Shown here in pieces: positions 9,564 through 19,147 of a stretch of 64,000 bases of DNA. Origin of the DNA: Streptococcus ruminicola (GTDB lineage: Bacteria; Bacillota; Bacilli; Lactobacillales; Streptococcaceae); NCBI RefSeq assembly GCF_011387195.1, contig NZ_CP046919.1, positions 310,001 to 374,000 on the forward strand, given 5' to 3'. The position numbers were made by a program, and so were the translations under genes. Position 1 is the stretch's first letter. Every line of letters starts with the position of its first letter. Under the pieces are notes generated by a model. It made no database searches and was not told the origin of the DNA. It saw only the letters and a list, made by a program, of their open reading frames with translations.

Positions 9564-10372
9564 TTCGATTTTTAATTCTTGCTGGTTATTTTGAATTAAC
9601 CATGTACTTACAAATTTCTGGAAAATTAAATCAGTACATCAATAACCACTACGCTTACCTAGCATATATTTCCATGGTGCTGTCATTTGTTCTAGCTATC
9701 GTACAATTAGTTATCTGGGTTAAAGATTTGAAAATGCACAGCCATTTGCATGGAAAATTGGCGAAAATCACCAGTCCAATGATTCTGGTTATTCCAGTAC
9801 TTATCGGACTTTTAGTTCCAACAGTAACCTTAGATTCTACAACGGTCTCTGCCAAGGGGTACCACTTCCCGCTTGCTGCAGGGTCAACTGGAACAGTCAG
9901 CGAAGATGGCACACGTGTCCAATACCTAAAACCAGATACCAGCCTTTATTTCACTTCTGCGGCTTACGATAAGGAAATGCGAAAAGAAATGAAAAAATAC
10001 AAAGGTTCTGGTGATTTGACCATTACAACCGATAATTACATGGAAATCATGGAGCTCATCTACCTTTATCCTGATGAATTTTCTGGACGTAATATCACTT
10101 ATACTGGCTTTGTCTACAATGAACCAGGTCACGATGGTTATCAATTCCTTTTCCGTTTTGGTATCATTCACTGTATTGCCGATTCAGGTGTCTACGGGCT
10201 TTTAACAACTGGCAATGCTACTAGCTATCCTAACAACACATGGATTACGGCAACTGGTACTATTAGTCTTGAGTACGATAAGACTTTGGAACAAAACTTA
10301 CCAGTTCTACACATTTCTAAGATTAAAGAAACAGATGCCCCTGATAATCCTTACGTTTATCGCGTCTTTTAG
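9560..10372 (+). CDS. TIGR03943 family putative permease subunit
   Basis: This 270-residue protein has three N-terminal hydrophobic segments (about residues 2-20, 35-55 and 72-92). An extracellular domain of about 170 residues follows, with a nucleic-acid-binding-like OB-type beta pattern near the end (NITYTGFVYN...WITATGTISLEYD). It overlaps the upstream permease by four bases. TIGR03943 proteins are defined by exactly this association with DUF318 permeases. It ends the operon before a strong terminator. Confidence 0.87.
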   Translation: MIRFLILAGYFELTMYLQISGKLNQYINNHYAYLAYISMVLSFVLAIVQLVIWVKDLKMHSHLHGKLAKITSPMILVIPVLIGLLVPTVTLDSTTVSAKGYHFPLAAGSTGTVSEDGTRVQYLKPDTSLYFTSAAYDKEMRKEMKKYKGSGDLTITTDNYMEIMELIYLYPDEFSGRNITYTGFVYNEPGHDGYQFLFRFGIIHCIADSGVYGLLTTGNATSYPNNTWITATGTISLEYDKTLEQNLPVLHISKIKETDAPDNPYVYRVF

Positions 10373-10382
10373 ATAATAAAAC

Positions 10383-10416
10383 GCCCACCAGCCTAATAAA
10401 CTGGTGGGTATTTTTT
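10383..10416. terminator. Bidirectional terminator between the TIGR03943 and small-membrane-protein genes
   Basis: CCCACCAG and CTGGTGGG form an eight-pair GC-rich stem followed by a T6 run on the plus strand. On the minus strand the stem is followed by a weaker T tract, so it may also end the ftsY operon. Confidence 0.8.
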
Positions 10417-10585
10417 AGTTATTTTTCTTATAAGCAAAAGCTAGTCTAACTATGTTAAACAAGGTAAAGATTCCCCAAACCATCATGATTTGCCACTTAG
10501 CTTCTGCAAGATAAATCAGCGTTAAGACAAGCGTCGATGAGGTCAAGAGAATTGTCGATAAATGTGCTTTTACGAAATCAAGCAT
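10415..10585 (-). CDS. Small membrane protein downstream of ftsY (56 aa)
   Basis: A 56-residue frame starting MLDFVKAHLSTILL with two hydrophobic segments (about residues 10-26 and 33-50) and a basic C-terminus (YKKNN). Its ATG is four bases past the ftsY stop and is preceded by AAGGA, so it is the likely last gene of the ftsY operon. No family is recognised. Its position and the membrane-type composition argue that it is real. Confidence 0.6.
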   Translation of the reverse strand: MLDFVKAHLSTILLTSSTLVLTLIYLAEAKWQIMMVWGIFTLFNIVRLAFAYKKNN

Positions 10586-10589
10586 TTCC

Positions 10590-11891
10590 TTAAATAATCC
10601 CTTCTAGGAGACCACGGATAAAGTCTTCAGAGTCAAATTCACCGATATCATCAATCTTTTCACCAAATCCAATGAATTTAACTGGGATATCAAGTTCTTG
10701 GCGGATAGCTAGAACAACACCACCTTTGGCAGTTCCATCGATTTTAGTCAAGATGAGTCCTGTTAATGGTGTGATTTTTGAGAATTCTTTTGCTTGGCTA
10801 AGAGCATTTTGACCTGTTGAGGCATCAAGGGCAAGAAGGGTTTCGTGCGGAGCATCTGGTACCACGCGCTTAATGATTCGACCAATTTTTTCAAGCTCTG
10901 CCATCAAATTATCTTTGTTTTGCAAACGACCTGCAGTATCAATCAACAGAACGTCAACATTTTCAGCGACAGCTCTTTCCATACCATCAAAGACCACTGA
11001 AGCTGGGTCTGCTTTTTCTGGTCCCATCACAACTGGGACATCAACACGTCGTCCCCATTCAGCAAGCTGAGCAACGGCACCAGCACGGAAAGTATCAGCC
11101 GCAACAAGCATGACTTTCTTGCCTTCATTTTTGTATTTATAAGCAAGCTTACCGATTGATGTTGTTTTACCAACTCCGTTGACTCCGACAAAGAGCATAA
11201 CAGTCAAACCATCTTGAAAATTGATTTGTTCGTTAAAGACACCATCTTTTTCATAGATTTCAACCAATTTTTCAATGATGACACGTTTCAAATCATCAGC
11301 TTTCTTAGCGTTTTCAAGCTTAGCTTCATAACGCAAGTCTTCTGTCAATTGTGTAGCCACATTAACACCGACATCGGACAAGATAAGCATTTCTTCTAAT
11401 TCTTCAAAGAAATCTTCATCCACACGACGGAAATTCGCTAGAAAGGCATTCAAACGTGCGCTAAATCCTGTGCGTGTCTTTTTAAGACTGCGATTGTATT
11501 TTTCTTCTTCAGTCTCAACAGGTGCATTAACTGGCTCTACTGACTCTTCTTTTACGTCTTCTTTTTTTGTTTCAACAGCTTCAAATTCAACTGTTTCACC
11601 ACGGTCTAAAGCCTCTTTGGCTGCTTCTTTTTTAGCATAATAATCTGCCATGACTCCTGAAAAATCAGCTTCAGCTGCTTCCTTAGTTTCTTCTAGCTGG
11701 CTAGCTTCTTCAGAAACTGGAGTTACTTCACTTTCAATCACGTCTTCTGCTTGAGCTTGAACGGCAGCTGGTTCTGCTACTTCTTTACTCTCATCAGCAG
11801 AAGTTTCTTCAAGTGCCTGAGCAGTTTCTTGTCCTTCAATCTGCTCTTTTGTATCCTTTTTCTTTCCAAATAAACGATCAAATAATCCCAT
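10590..11891 (-). CDS. ftsY: Signal recognition particle receptor FtsY
   Basis: FtsY docks ribosome-SRP complexes at the membrane. The 433-residue protein has a short basic N-terminus, a very acidic A domain of about 130 residues, then the NG domain. The G motifs are GVNGVGKTT (about residue 238), DTAGR (about 320) and TKID (about 388). Length is typical for streptococci. It lies at the end of the HAD-HAD-ftsY run that normally follows smc. Confidence 0.97.
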   Translation of the reverse strand: MGLFDRLFGKKKDTKEQIEGQETAQALEETSADESKEVAEPAAVQAQAEDVIESEVTPVSEEASQLEETKEAAEADFSGVMADYYAKKEAAKEALDRGETVEFEAVETKKEDVKEESVEPVNAPVETEEEKYNRSLKKTRTGFSARLNAFLANFRRVDEDFFEELEEMLILSDVGVNVATQLTEDLRYEAKLENAKKADDLKRVIIEKLVEIYEKDGVFNEQINFQDGLTVMLFVGVNGVGKTTSIGKLAYKYKNEGKKVMLVAADTFRAGAVAQLAEWGRRVDVPVVMGPEKADPASVVFDGMERAVAENVDVLLIDTAGRLQNKDNLMAELEKIGRIIKRVVPDAPHETLLALDASTGQNALSQAKEFSKITPLTGLILTKIDGTAKGGVVLAIRQELDIPVKFIGFGEKIDDIGEFDSEDFIRGLLEGII

Positions 11892-11930
11892 ATTAAGCTA
11901 CCAAGAGAACATACTGTCCTCTTATCCTTT

Positions 11931-12752
11931 CTACTTAGCTTCTAAAATGTATTTTTTAACAGCTTCTGCGACGCCAGACTCATCATTGGTACGACTTGTC
12001 ACAACATCTGCTGTTTCTTTTGCGATTGCAACACCATTTGCCATAGCAACACCTAACCCAGCCCATTTTAACATGGAAAGGTCGTTTTCTTCATCACCCA
12101 TAGCCATGACATTTTCTGATGATAAGCCTAGGTGTCTTACCAATTGATTTAATCCAGCAGCTTTATGAACACCTTTAGGCATCATTTCTACTATAATATC
12201 ACGTGATTTAAAAATTTCAAAATGTTGATGTAACTCTTTTGGTAATTTTAAGAGTTGTTGGTCCAAAAATTCTGGTTTTGTGACACTAACCACCTTGTTG
12301 TAAATCACATTTTCAGGAATATCAGCAAAGCTATCAACCGTTACAAAGTCAAGGGTTGGATTTGCCTGCGGGTAATGCGAAACATTGCCACGACAAGCAA
12401 GACTGTAGACAATACCATCACTAAGCACATCAAATGGTAGAGCTAAGGGCTCTAGATGATTATACAAGAGTTTTAACTGTGAGCGAGTCAACTCACTTTT
12501 ATCCAAAATCTCCCCATTTGTCTTTTGAACCAAGCCACCATTAAAAGTAATCAGATAGTCCTCATCAGAAATTAAGTCTAATTCTTCAAGCAAACCACTG
12601 ATAGCTTTTAGTGGTCGTCCTGTCGTGATAACCACTTTGACGCCCATATCACGCGCGGCTCTAAGAGCTAATTTATTTTCTCGTGTGACAACTTTTTGGC
12701 TGTTAAAGAGTGTGCCGTCTAGGTCCAAGGCTAATAACTTGATATCTGCCAT
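11931..12752 (-). CDS. Cof-type HAD-IIB phosphatase (first of two)
   Basis: A 273-residue haloacid-dehalogenase phosphatase with motif I DLDGTLFNS (about residue 9), motif II in VITTGRP, and the metal-binding motif GDEENDLSML (about residue 218). The cap between about residues 85 and 190 is of the IIB type. Substrates in this family are sugar phosphates or cofactors such as FMN and pyridoxal phosphate; which one applies is not visible. Its start shares a base with the stop of the next HAD gene (TAATG), so the two are coupled. They are only distantly similar to each other. Confidence 0.92.
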   Translation of the reverse strand: MADIKLLALDLDGTLFNSQKVVTRENKLALRAARDMGVKVVITTGRPLKAISGLLEELDLISDEDYLITFNGGLVQKTNGEILDKSELTRSQLKLLYNHLEPLALPFDVLSDGIVYSLACRGNVSHYPQANPTLDFVTVDSFADIPENVIYNKVVSVTKPEFLDQQLLKLPKELHQHFEIFKSRDIIVEMMPKGVHKAAGLNQLVRHLGLSSENVMAMGDEENDLSMLKWAGLGVAMANGVAIAKETADVVTSRTNDESGVAEAVKKYILEAK

Positions 12753-13549
12753 TAATCAACTAATCCTTCCATATAAGTCATCACAGACTCTTCGTCACAA
12801 TGTCCGATAATTTCACTAGAAATCTCCTTGATTTCTTGACGAGCATTTTGGGTTGCAACTGCTCTTCCAGCAAATTCAAGCATTTCATAGTCATTGAGGT
12901 TATCTCCAAATGCGACAACTTCAGCAGCTGATAAACCATAAGAGTCACAAAGTGCCTCAAGACCTGTTCTTTTGTTGACATCAGAAAGAATGATGTCGAT
13001 TGATTTAAAACCTGTTGTTACTGCTTTAACAAAATCAATGCGCTGGTTGAACCAAGCTTCACCTTTTCGAACCGTATCTTCTGCAAAGTTAGCTGTCACT
13101 TTCAAGATATTGTCAGTAACATTTGCTAGATTGTCAACACGTTGCACATTTTCATAGTAATGACTGATAAATTCAAGGTATTCATCACTGGCTTTAGGAT
13201 GCAAATAAGCACCTTTTTCACCAGATAGTAAAAAATCATAACCAGTCATATAAGGACTTTCAATTAAGGTATCAGTAATCTCTAAAAATTGTGGTTTCGT
13301 TAAGCCAGATTCAAAGACTGTCTTTTCACCAACTTTAACAAGTGTTCCATTTTCAGCAATAAAAGCCATTTTATCAGCATGTGGCGCAAACATTTTTTCC
13401 AAAGCAAGCATTGAACGCCCACTAGCTGCCACAAATAACATATCGTTCTTTTCAAATTTTTCGAGGACATTATGGAGGCGTTGATTATCGTAATAACCTT
13501 TACTAGTCAAGAAAGTGCCATCCATATCTGTCGCTACAAGTTTTACCAT
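12752..13549 (-). CDS. Cof-type HAD-IIB phosphatase (second of two)
   Basis: A 265-residue HAD phosphatase with TDMDGTFLTS at the N-terminus (motif I), AASGR (motif II) and GDNLNDYEML (about residue 212). I chose ATG at 13549 because it begins the conserved MVKLVATDMDG and has a GGGAGAG ribosome-binding site four bases upstream; an in-frame TTG five codons earlier would overlap that site. It is the first gene of the HAD-HAD-ftsY operon. The substrate is unknown. Confidence 0.92.
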   Translation of the reverse strand: MVKLVATDMDGTFLTSKGYYDNQRLHNVLEKFEKNDMLFVAASGRSMLALEKMFAPHADKMAFIAENGTLVKVGEKTVFESGLTKPQFLEITDTLIESPYMTGYDFLLSGEKGAYLHPKASDEYLEFISHYYENVQRVDNLANVTDNILKVTANFAEDTVRKGEAWFNQRIDFVKAVTTGFKSIDIILSDVNKRTGLEALCDSYGLSAAEVVAFGDNLNDYEMLEFAGRAVATQNARQEIKEISSEIIGHCDEESVMTYMEGLVD

Positions 13550-13610
13550 TTTTCTCTCCCTCAATATTACATAATTCTATTCTAGCAAAAAACGCTAACT
13601 TTTTCCTGCT

Positions 13611-13706
13611 AATAATCTATTCTTTTCGACTTGTCGCTAGCAAAAATTTTTTTAAATTTTTTTTGAAAAAAACTAAGTTTTAAAAATTTTTTTCGAATAG
13701 ATTATT
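13611..13706. repeat. 12-bp inverted repeats flanking an AT-only tract
   Basis: AATAATCTATTC at 13611-13622 is repeated in inverse orientation (GAATAGATTATT) at 13695-13706. Between them lies a 72-base stretch that includes a long run of mostly A and T blocks. It sits in the divergent promoter region of the HAD and DUF6287 genes. Confidence 0.6.
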
Positions 13707-13732
13707 TAGAAGAATATTTAAAGGGGTAAACG

Positions 13733-14545
13733 ATGATGAAAAAAACAAATCGCGCTTTCTGGATTTCTGGCTTATTGGTACTGACTGTGTGTGGAGGAGC
13801 TTTGGCTCTCAATCAGCATTCGCAACACAAGCAAACAAGTGCTACAACTACTCACCTTCACCGCAGCACTAAGGGCAAGAGCACTTCATCTTCTGCTAAG
13901 AAAAAAGAAGTTGACAAGCGCCATGATTTATTTCAACTGCCAAATGAAAAAAAGATTACGAACAATTTAGTCAAAGACGGGAAAAATATCGTTGATTCTA
14001 GACAAGTTAGCAAAGAAGCTAGTCACTTTGACTTTGCTGCGCTAGCTCAGGGCGATTTTTCAAGTCTTGCTGGAACTTGGCAGGATGCTAACGGCTTTAC
14101 TTTCGAATTTTCTCCAGAGGGCATTGTCTCAGAAAATGGTAGATTAACTTTGTCAGCTCTCGCTTACGATGATAAAGGCGAAGCGGTTTCTCAAGTCTCT
14201 TCTCAAAGAGGTGGTGGTTTCATCTTGTACTACTATGCTGCTGGTAATCAAATTCCAAATTGGCATTTTGATATCACTGACTCTGACCCATCAGACTATG
14301 GGCGTGATCGTCTTTTTGCCACACAACTCAGCCGTTTCGACTACGAATCAACACAACAATTCGTAAACAGCGTCTTTTACAAAGTTTCTAACAACTACAG
14401 CAAAGTCTCACAAACCGAATCTAAGTCAGCAGAAACGCCAGAAGAAAACACTAATCAAAACTTGCAAAATGACGAAACTACAACAGATGAACAAGCTTCT
14501 GACACACACGAAAATGCTCAAAATGATGTGACAACTGAAGAATAA
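13733..14545 (+). CDS. Exported DUF6287 domain protein
   Basis: This 270-residue protein has an N-terminal signal or anchor (basic MMKKTNR then a hydrophobic stretch to about residue 27) and a Ser/Thr/Lys-rich linker. The DUF6287 core follows (about residues 100-205: FAALAQGDFSSLAGTWQDANGF), then a low-complexity Glu/Thr/Asn tail. A cysteine at about residue 20 follows LTV, which is a poor lipobox, so a lipoprotein is doubtful. It is the only plus-strand gene between smc and the HAD genes and splits an otherwise conserved leftward cluster. Function unknown. Confidence 0.8.
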   Translation: MMKKTNRAFWISGLLVLTVCGGALALNQHSQHKQTSATTTHLHRSTKGKSTSSSAKKKEVDKRHDLFQLPNEKKITNNLVKDGKNIVDSRQVSKEASHFDFAALAQGDFSSLAGTWQDANGFTFEFSPEGIVSENGRLTLSALAYDDKGEAVSQVSSQRGGGFILYYYAAGNQIPNWHFDITDSDPSDYGRDRLFATQLSRFDYESTQQFVNSVFYKVSNNYSKVSQTESKSAETPEENTNQNLQNDETTTDEQASDTHENAQNDVTTEE

Positions 14546-14549
14546 CAAA

Positions 14550-14578
14550 CAAAAAGCCCAGCTATTGCTAGGCTTTTA
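14550..14578. terminator. Bidirectional terminator between the DUF6287 gene and smc
   Basis: AAAAGCC-CAGC and GCTA-GGCTTTT pair with one mismatch around TATT. T or A runs on each side let it serve both convergent genes. Confidence 0.75.
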
Positions 14579-14582
14579 ATGA

Positions 14583-17500
14583 TTATTCCACAAGATTTTC
14601 AGCATCTTTCAGCTTAACTGATACGATGCGTGAAATTCCTGATTCTTGCATAGTTACTCCGTAAATGCTGTCAGCTGCTGCCATTGTTCCCTTACGGTGA
14701 GTGACAACAATGAACTGACTTGATTTATCAAAGCGATTGAGGTAGTCACCAAAGCGTTTGACATTTGCCTCATCAAGCGCTGCTTCCACCTCATCAAGAA
14801 TAACAAATGGGATGGTTTTAACACGAATAATGGCAAATAGCAAAGCTAAAGCTGATAGAGCTTTTTCCCCACCTGACATCAAATTCAACGATTGAATTTT
14901 CTTACCTGGTGGTTGGACAGAAATCTCAACTCCTGCTGTCAGCAAGTCACCTTCTGTCAATGACAAATCAGCAGAACCACCACCAAACATTTGCGTGAAG
15001 GTTTGCTTGAAGGATTCTCGAATAGCGTTGAATGTCACTTGGAAGCGTGATTTCACTTCATCATCCATCTCGTTAATGGTATCAAGTAGAAGATTCTTAG
15101 AATGAACCAAATCTTCTTTTTGACCATTTAAGAAAGTCAAACGATTATTGACTTCATCGTATTGAGCAATAGCATCCAAGTTGATTGGACCTAATGCCTT
15201 GATACGGCGGCGCAAATCTTGCAGGCGTTCGCGAGCAATAGCCATATCTTCCACAACCTGACTAGCTTCTTTGGCTTCAGCCAAGGTCATGTGATAATCT
15301 TCTGTCAAATCATGTGTGAAGCCACGCAAACGTTCTGAGACTTGAGCAACTTGGGCTTCAACTTGGACTTGTTTGCGGATTAATTCTTCATTTTTTTGAT
15401 TTTCTTTGGCAACTTGTTCTTCGAGTTCTTCAAGATTAGCTTCACAATCTTCCAGTTCAAAACGAAGGCTAACCAAACGTTCTTCTTCGCTTGCTTTTCT
15501 TGTCACAGCTTCGTCATGTTGTTTTTTCAGAAGTGGCAAGTTTTCAATTTCTTGATCACTCGCATGAAAGGCAAGTAAATCTTCACATTTTGCCATTTCT
15601 GTTTTATTTTCGGCTAAACTGATATCAAGACGTGTTTTGTTGGCAGATTCAAATTTGCGTTCGCTGAGAAGTTCACGCTCTTGAAGTTTTGCTTGTGACA
15701 AGTCTTGACGAAGTTGTTCAACTTTTTGCGTAATGGCATTTTTATTTTCTTTGATTTGGTCAATCTGGCTTGTCAACTCTTGCTTACGTTCAGCAACTTT
15801 TGTTAACTCAGCTTCAAAGTGAGCTTTTTGAGATTCCAAATCATTTGAACTACTATCAGTCTCACTTTCTTGAAGTTGTTTGCAAAGTTGCTTAACATCG
15901 TTCAAGCGTTCAGCCAATTGTTGGTATTCCAATTCAGCTTTTTGTTCCGCAAAACGAGCTTCTTCACCTTGAGCTTTCAAGCTAGCTAATTCTTCTTTGT
16001 TAGCTAGTAAGGTTTCGTGAAGATTTTGAACCAATTTTTCTTGTGCGACTTGTTTTTCTTGAAGGTCATTTAATTCAGCCACAAGATTGTCTAATTCTGG
16101 TTTGATAAATGTGGTGTTATTTTGACGATTAGCACCACCTGAGAATGACCCACCAGGGCGAATCTCAGTACCATCCAAAGCTACCAAACGCACTTGATAA
16201 TGCAACGCACGCGCAGCTTTATTAGCATTATCAACCGTATCAAAAACAGCTGTCACACCAAGAAGGTTTTGGAAAATATTGTCCAAGCGTTTATCAAATG
16301 ATACCAAGTCGCTTGCCACACCAAGGAAGCCTTGACTAGAAGACAAAATAGCTTGATTTTGTTGTGATAAATGACGCGCTTTGATAGTCGTCAGTGGCAA
16401 GAAAGTGGCACGTCCTTGACGATTTTTCTTCAAGAAAGCAATTGAGCGTTTAGCAGCTGCCTCATCTTCAACAATCACATGTTGGCTTGAGCCGCCAAGA
16501 GCGATTTCAAGGGCCGTTTGATATTTACGGTCAAAGCTTAAATGCTCACTCACAGCACCAATGATGCCACCAAGTTGGCTAGAAGCTTGCAAGACAGATT
16601 TGACACCTGCGTAGAAATTACTGTGGTTTCTAAGGATAGATTCAAGACTAGACTTACGAGCTTGCTTAGATTTAATGACATCTAATTGGTCAAACATTTT
16701 TGTCTGCTCAGCTTGATAATCCTTTTCAAGTTGACTTGTCTTAACAAATAACTCCTGATAAGCGTCTAGAAGCTCTTTAACTTGTTTGCGTGCGGCTTCA
16801 AAGCTTTCAAGAGCATCTTTAGCATCCGTTTTTAACGCTTCCAAGTTAGCCTGTGTCTGTGCTAATTCTTCAGATTTTGATTCTGATAATTGTTTTTGAT
16901 TATCAATATCAGCTTGTGTCATGGTTAACTTGTTAGACAAATCAGCTTCTTCTTGCATCAAGCTAACAAATTCTTCACGTAATTTTTCAATGACTTGATC
17001 TGGGTCAGTTGAAAAGCGATCCAATTCAGCTTGTAATTTTTGAATTCTTGCTGTAGTTTCGGTCAATTCGTCATCTAATTTTGCGAGCTGATTTTTTTTT
17101 TGTGCTAATTCTTCTCGCAAGCTCTCCTGACTAGCCTTAAGCTCAGCCAATTGGCTAGTAGCCGCTTGTTTTTTCTCTTCTTTTTGGCTTGATTCTAAGG
17201 CAATCAAATCCATTTGGCGTTCAAGGTCAGAAATAGCTTTTGTAATATCCACCAAGCCAGCTTGTTTTGTCGCCATTTCTTCAGACAATTGGTGACGTTT
17301 AGCTTTTAAGGCTTGATTTTGTTTTTCAAATTGCTGGCGCTGTTCATAATAAGCTGACAAGTCTGACTTGATGCTAGCCAAATCTTCTTTTAAGCTATCC
17401 AAACGCGCTTTGTCAGTTTGAATATCTTCTACCAAGACATTCAAGTGAAGTTGCTTGCGCTCATCTTCCAAACCAATAAACTCCTTAGCAACTTGTGCTT

Positions 17501-18122
17501 GGCGCTCCAAAGGTTTCACTTGAGCTTCCAGTTCGTAGATAATGTCATCAAGGCGGTCCAAGTTATCTTGGGTTTGATTGAGCTTAGTTTGTGTTTCTTT
17601 TTTACGTGTCTTGTATTTTAAAACACCTGCAGCTTCTTCAAAAATCGCACGACGTTCTTCTGGTTTACTGTTGAAAATCTCTTCAACGCGACCTTGCGAA
17701 ATGACTGAGAAAGAATCACGACCAAGACCTGTATCCATAAATAAATCATGAATATCACGCAAACGCACCTTGCGACCATCAATCAAGTACTCGCTATCGC
17801 CATTTCGGTAAATATGGCGTTCTACACGAATTGTCTCTTTAGCATCTTTGATAAAGCCATCTGAATTATCTAAGCTAACAACAACTTGAGCATAGTTCAA
17901 TGGTTTGCGGTTTTCAGCTCCAGCAAAAATCACATCTGGCATCTTACCACCACGTAAATTTTTAGCAGAAGATTCCCCAAGTGCCCAACGTAAACTTTCG
18001 GTAATGTTAGATTTACCAGAACCATTTGGACCTACAACGGCTGTAACTCCCTTATCAAATTCAATTGTCGTCTTGTCTGCAAAGGACTTAAAGCCCTGCA
18101 TTTCAATTTCTTTTAAATACAT
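14583..18122 (-). CDS. smc: Chromosome segregation SMC protein
   Basis: SMC forms the condensin-like core complex with ScpA and ScpB and organises the chromosome. The protein is 1,179 residues from ATG at 18122 (MYLKEIEMQGFKSF). It shows Walker A GPNGSGKSN (about residue 32), two long coiled coils around a hinge (about residues 500-660, with GRATFLPL and the glycine-rich GGSFSGGANR), the signature LMSGGEKALSALALL (about 1,085) and Walker B FVILDEVEAALDEAN. An in-frame TTG 14 codons upstream is possible but does not match the family. The region upstream of the ATG lacks a clear Shine-Dalgarno and is instead highly structured. Confidence 0.97.
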   Translation of the reverse strand: MYLKEIEMQGFKSFADKTTIEFDKGVTAVVGPNGSGKSNITESLRWALGESSAKNLRGGKMPDVIFAGAENRKPLNYAQVVVSLDNSDGFIKDAKETIRVERHIYRNGDSEYLIDGRKVRLRDIHDLFMDTGLGRDSFSVISQGRVEEIFNSKPEERRAIFEEAAGVLKYKTRKKETQTKLNQTQDNLDRLDDIIYELEAQVKPLERQAQVAKEFIGLEDERKQLHLNVLVEDIQTDKARLDSLKEDLASIKSDLSAYYEQRQQFEKQNQALKAKRHQLSEEMATKQAGLVDITKAISDLERQMDLIALESSQKEEKKQAATSQLAELKASQESLREELAQKKNQLAKLDDELTETTARIQKLQAELDRFSTDPDQVIEKLREEFVSLMQEEADLSNKLTMTQADIDNQKQLSESKSEELAQTQANLEALKTDAKDALESFEAARKQVKELLDAYQELFVKTSQLEKDYQAEQTKMFDQLDVIKSKQARKSSLESILRNHSNFYAGVKSVLQASSQLGGIIGAVSEHLSFDRKYQTALEIALGGSSQHVIVEDEAAAKRSIAFLKKNRQGRATFLPLTTIKARHLSQQNQAILSSSQGFLGVASDLVSFDKRLDNIFQNLLGVTAVFDTVDNANKAARALHYQVRLVALDGTEIRPGGSFSGGANRQNNTTFIKPELDNLVAELNDLQEKQVAQEKLVQNLHETLLANKEELASLKAQGEEARFAEQKAELEYQQLAERLNDVKQLCKQLQESETDSSSNDLESQKAHFEAELTKVAERKQELTSQIDQIKENKNAITQKVEQLRQDLSQAKLQERELLSERKFESANKTRLDISLAENKTEMAKCEDLLAFHASDQEIENLPLLKKQHDEAVTRKASEEERLVSLRFELEDCEANLEELEEQVAKENQKNEELIRKQVQVEAQVAQVSERLRGFTHDLTEDYHMTLAEAKEASQVVEDMAIARERLQDLRRRIKALGPINLDAIAQYDEVNNRLTFLNGQKEDLVHSKNLLLDTINEMDDEVKSRFQVTFNAIRESFKQTFTQMFGGGSADLSLTEGDLLTAGVEISVQPPGKKIQSLNLMSGGEKALSALALLFAIIRVKTIPFVILDEVEAALDEANVKRFGDYLNRFDKSSQFIVVTHRKGTMAAADSIYGVTMQESGISRIVSVKLKDAENLVE

Positions 18123-18136
18123 AAAATGAGAGATGA

Positions 18137-18253
18137 AAAGGCAAAGACCTTCCCGAGCTAACAACTAAGAAGAGCTTAACAGACCTTCTTATCGTCTTCT
18201 AGGCTACGTCAAACACGTATCATATGACCTAGGCAGGTTGGACATTTGCCTTT
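18137..18253 (-). ncRNA. Predicted branched RNA structure in the rnc-smc spacer
   Basis: Read leftward, a nine-pair outer stem (18245-18253 with 18137-18145, AAAGGCAAA/TTTGCCTTT) encloses two hairpins. One uses CTAGG/CCTAG arms at 18199-18232 and the other TAAGAAG/CTTCTTA arms at 18166-18191. The spacer has no open frame worth calling. It may be an untranslated control or processing element; this is structure prediction by eye only. Confidence 0.4.
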
Positions 18254-18273
18254 ACGAATTCCTTTCAAACGTC

Positions 18274-18960
18274 TTATTGAAGAGTGGCAAGCGCATTTTT
18301 AGCAGCATCTTGCTCAGCTAATTTCTTAGATTTTCCGATTCCTTTACTTTTAGCTTCGTCATTGACATACACAGTCACTTCAAAGACTTTGGCATGTGCA
18401 GGACCAGATTCATTTGACACACGATAGTCAATAGTGACATCACCGTGGCCTTGCAATAATTCTTGCAATGTTGTTTTGTAATCTTTGACACGTTCAAAGT
18501 TACCTTTTTCAACTTGCGGAATCATGACTTGATTCAAAAATTTATTAACCGCTTCAACCCCTTGGTCCATCAAAAGGGCACCAAGAAAAGCTTCAAATAA
18601 GTCACCTAAGATAGTGTCGCGGTTTCGTCCACCAGATTTTTCTTCACCATTACCAAGTTTGATGAATTCATCAAAACCACAGTAGCGTGAAAAACCTGCT
18701 AATGATTCTTCACGAACAATAACAGAACGCATCTTAGACAAATCACCTTCTGGTTTCTTCGGATATTTTTTAAACAAATACTGAGAAATCAAAAGTTGAA
18801 GAACCGCGTCTCCTAAAAATTCCAAGCGTTCATTGTGTGAAATGTTTAGGAGGCGATGTTCATTAGCGTAAGATGTGTGAGTAAATGCAGTTTCAAGCAA
18901 TGTTTTATCTTCAAATGCGATACCAAAGTCTCGCTGAAGTTTTGTATCTAAAGCTTGCAT
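18274..18960 (-). CDS. rnc: Ribonuclease III
   Basis: RNase III cuts double-stranded RNA in rRNA precursors and in some mRNAs. The protein is 228 residues from ATG at 18960, chosen because AAGGGAG lies at the right distance upstream. The TTG six codons earlier would use that site as coding sequence. It shows the signature [13 protein letters not shown] (about residue 40), the second catalytic segment [13 protein letters not shown] (about 115) and a C-terminal double-stranded RNA-binding domain (about 155-225). It is transcribed with smc across a structured 151-base spacer. Confidence 0.97.
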   Translation of the reverse strand: MQALDTKLQRDFGIAFEDKTLLETAFTHTSYANEHRLLNISHNERLEFLGDAVLQLLISQYLFKKYPKKPEGDLSKMRSVIVREESLAGFSRYCGFDEFIKLGNGEEKSGGRNRDTILGDLFEAFLGALLMDQGVEAVNKFLNQVMIPQVEKGNFERVKDYKTTLQELLQGHGDVTIDYRVSNESGPAHAKVFEVTVYVNDEAKSKGIGKSKKLAEQDAAKNALATLQ

Positions 18961-19147
18961 AAATAAATCTCCCTTCAAAAATTGGTCTATTTTTAATCAA
19001 TTAAGCCTTTTCCAGACTAGTTTATTTAAAACATTAATTTTCCTTTTATAGACTATTTTATTATACCAGAAAGTTAGAAAAAATGGGAATTCTCGCTAAA
19101 ATCCCTGTAATTCTTTTCTATTATAGGCACGTTTTTATGGTAACTAT

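Noticed and set aside
18123..18164. TTG start 14 codons upstream for smc
   Set aside because: The extra residues do not match the family, and the region is part of the structured spacer.
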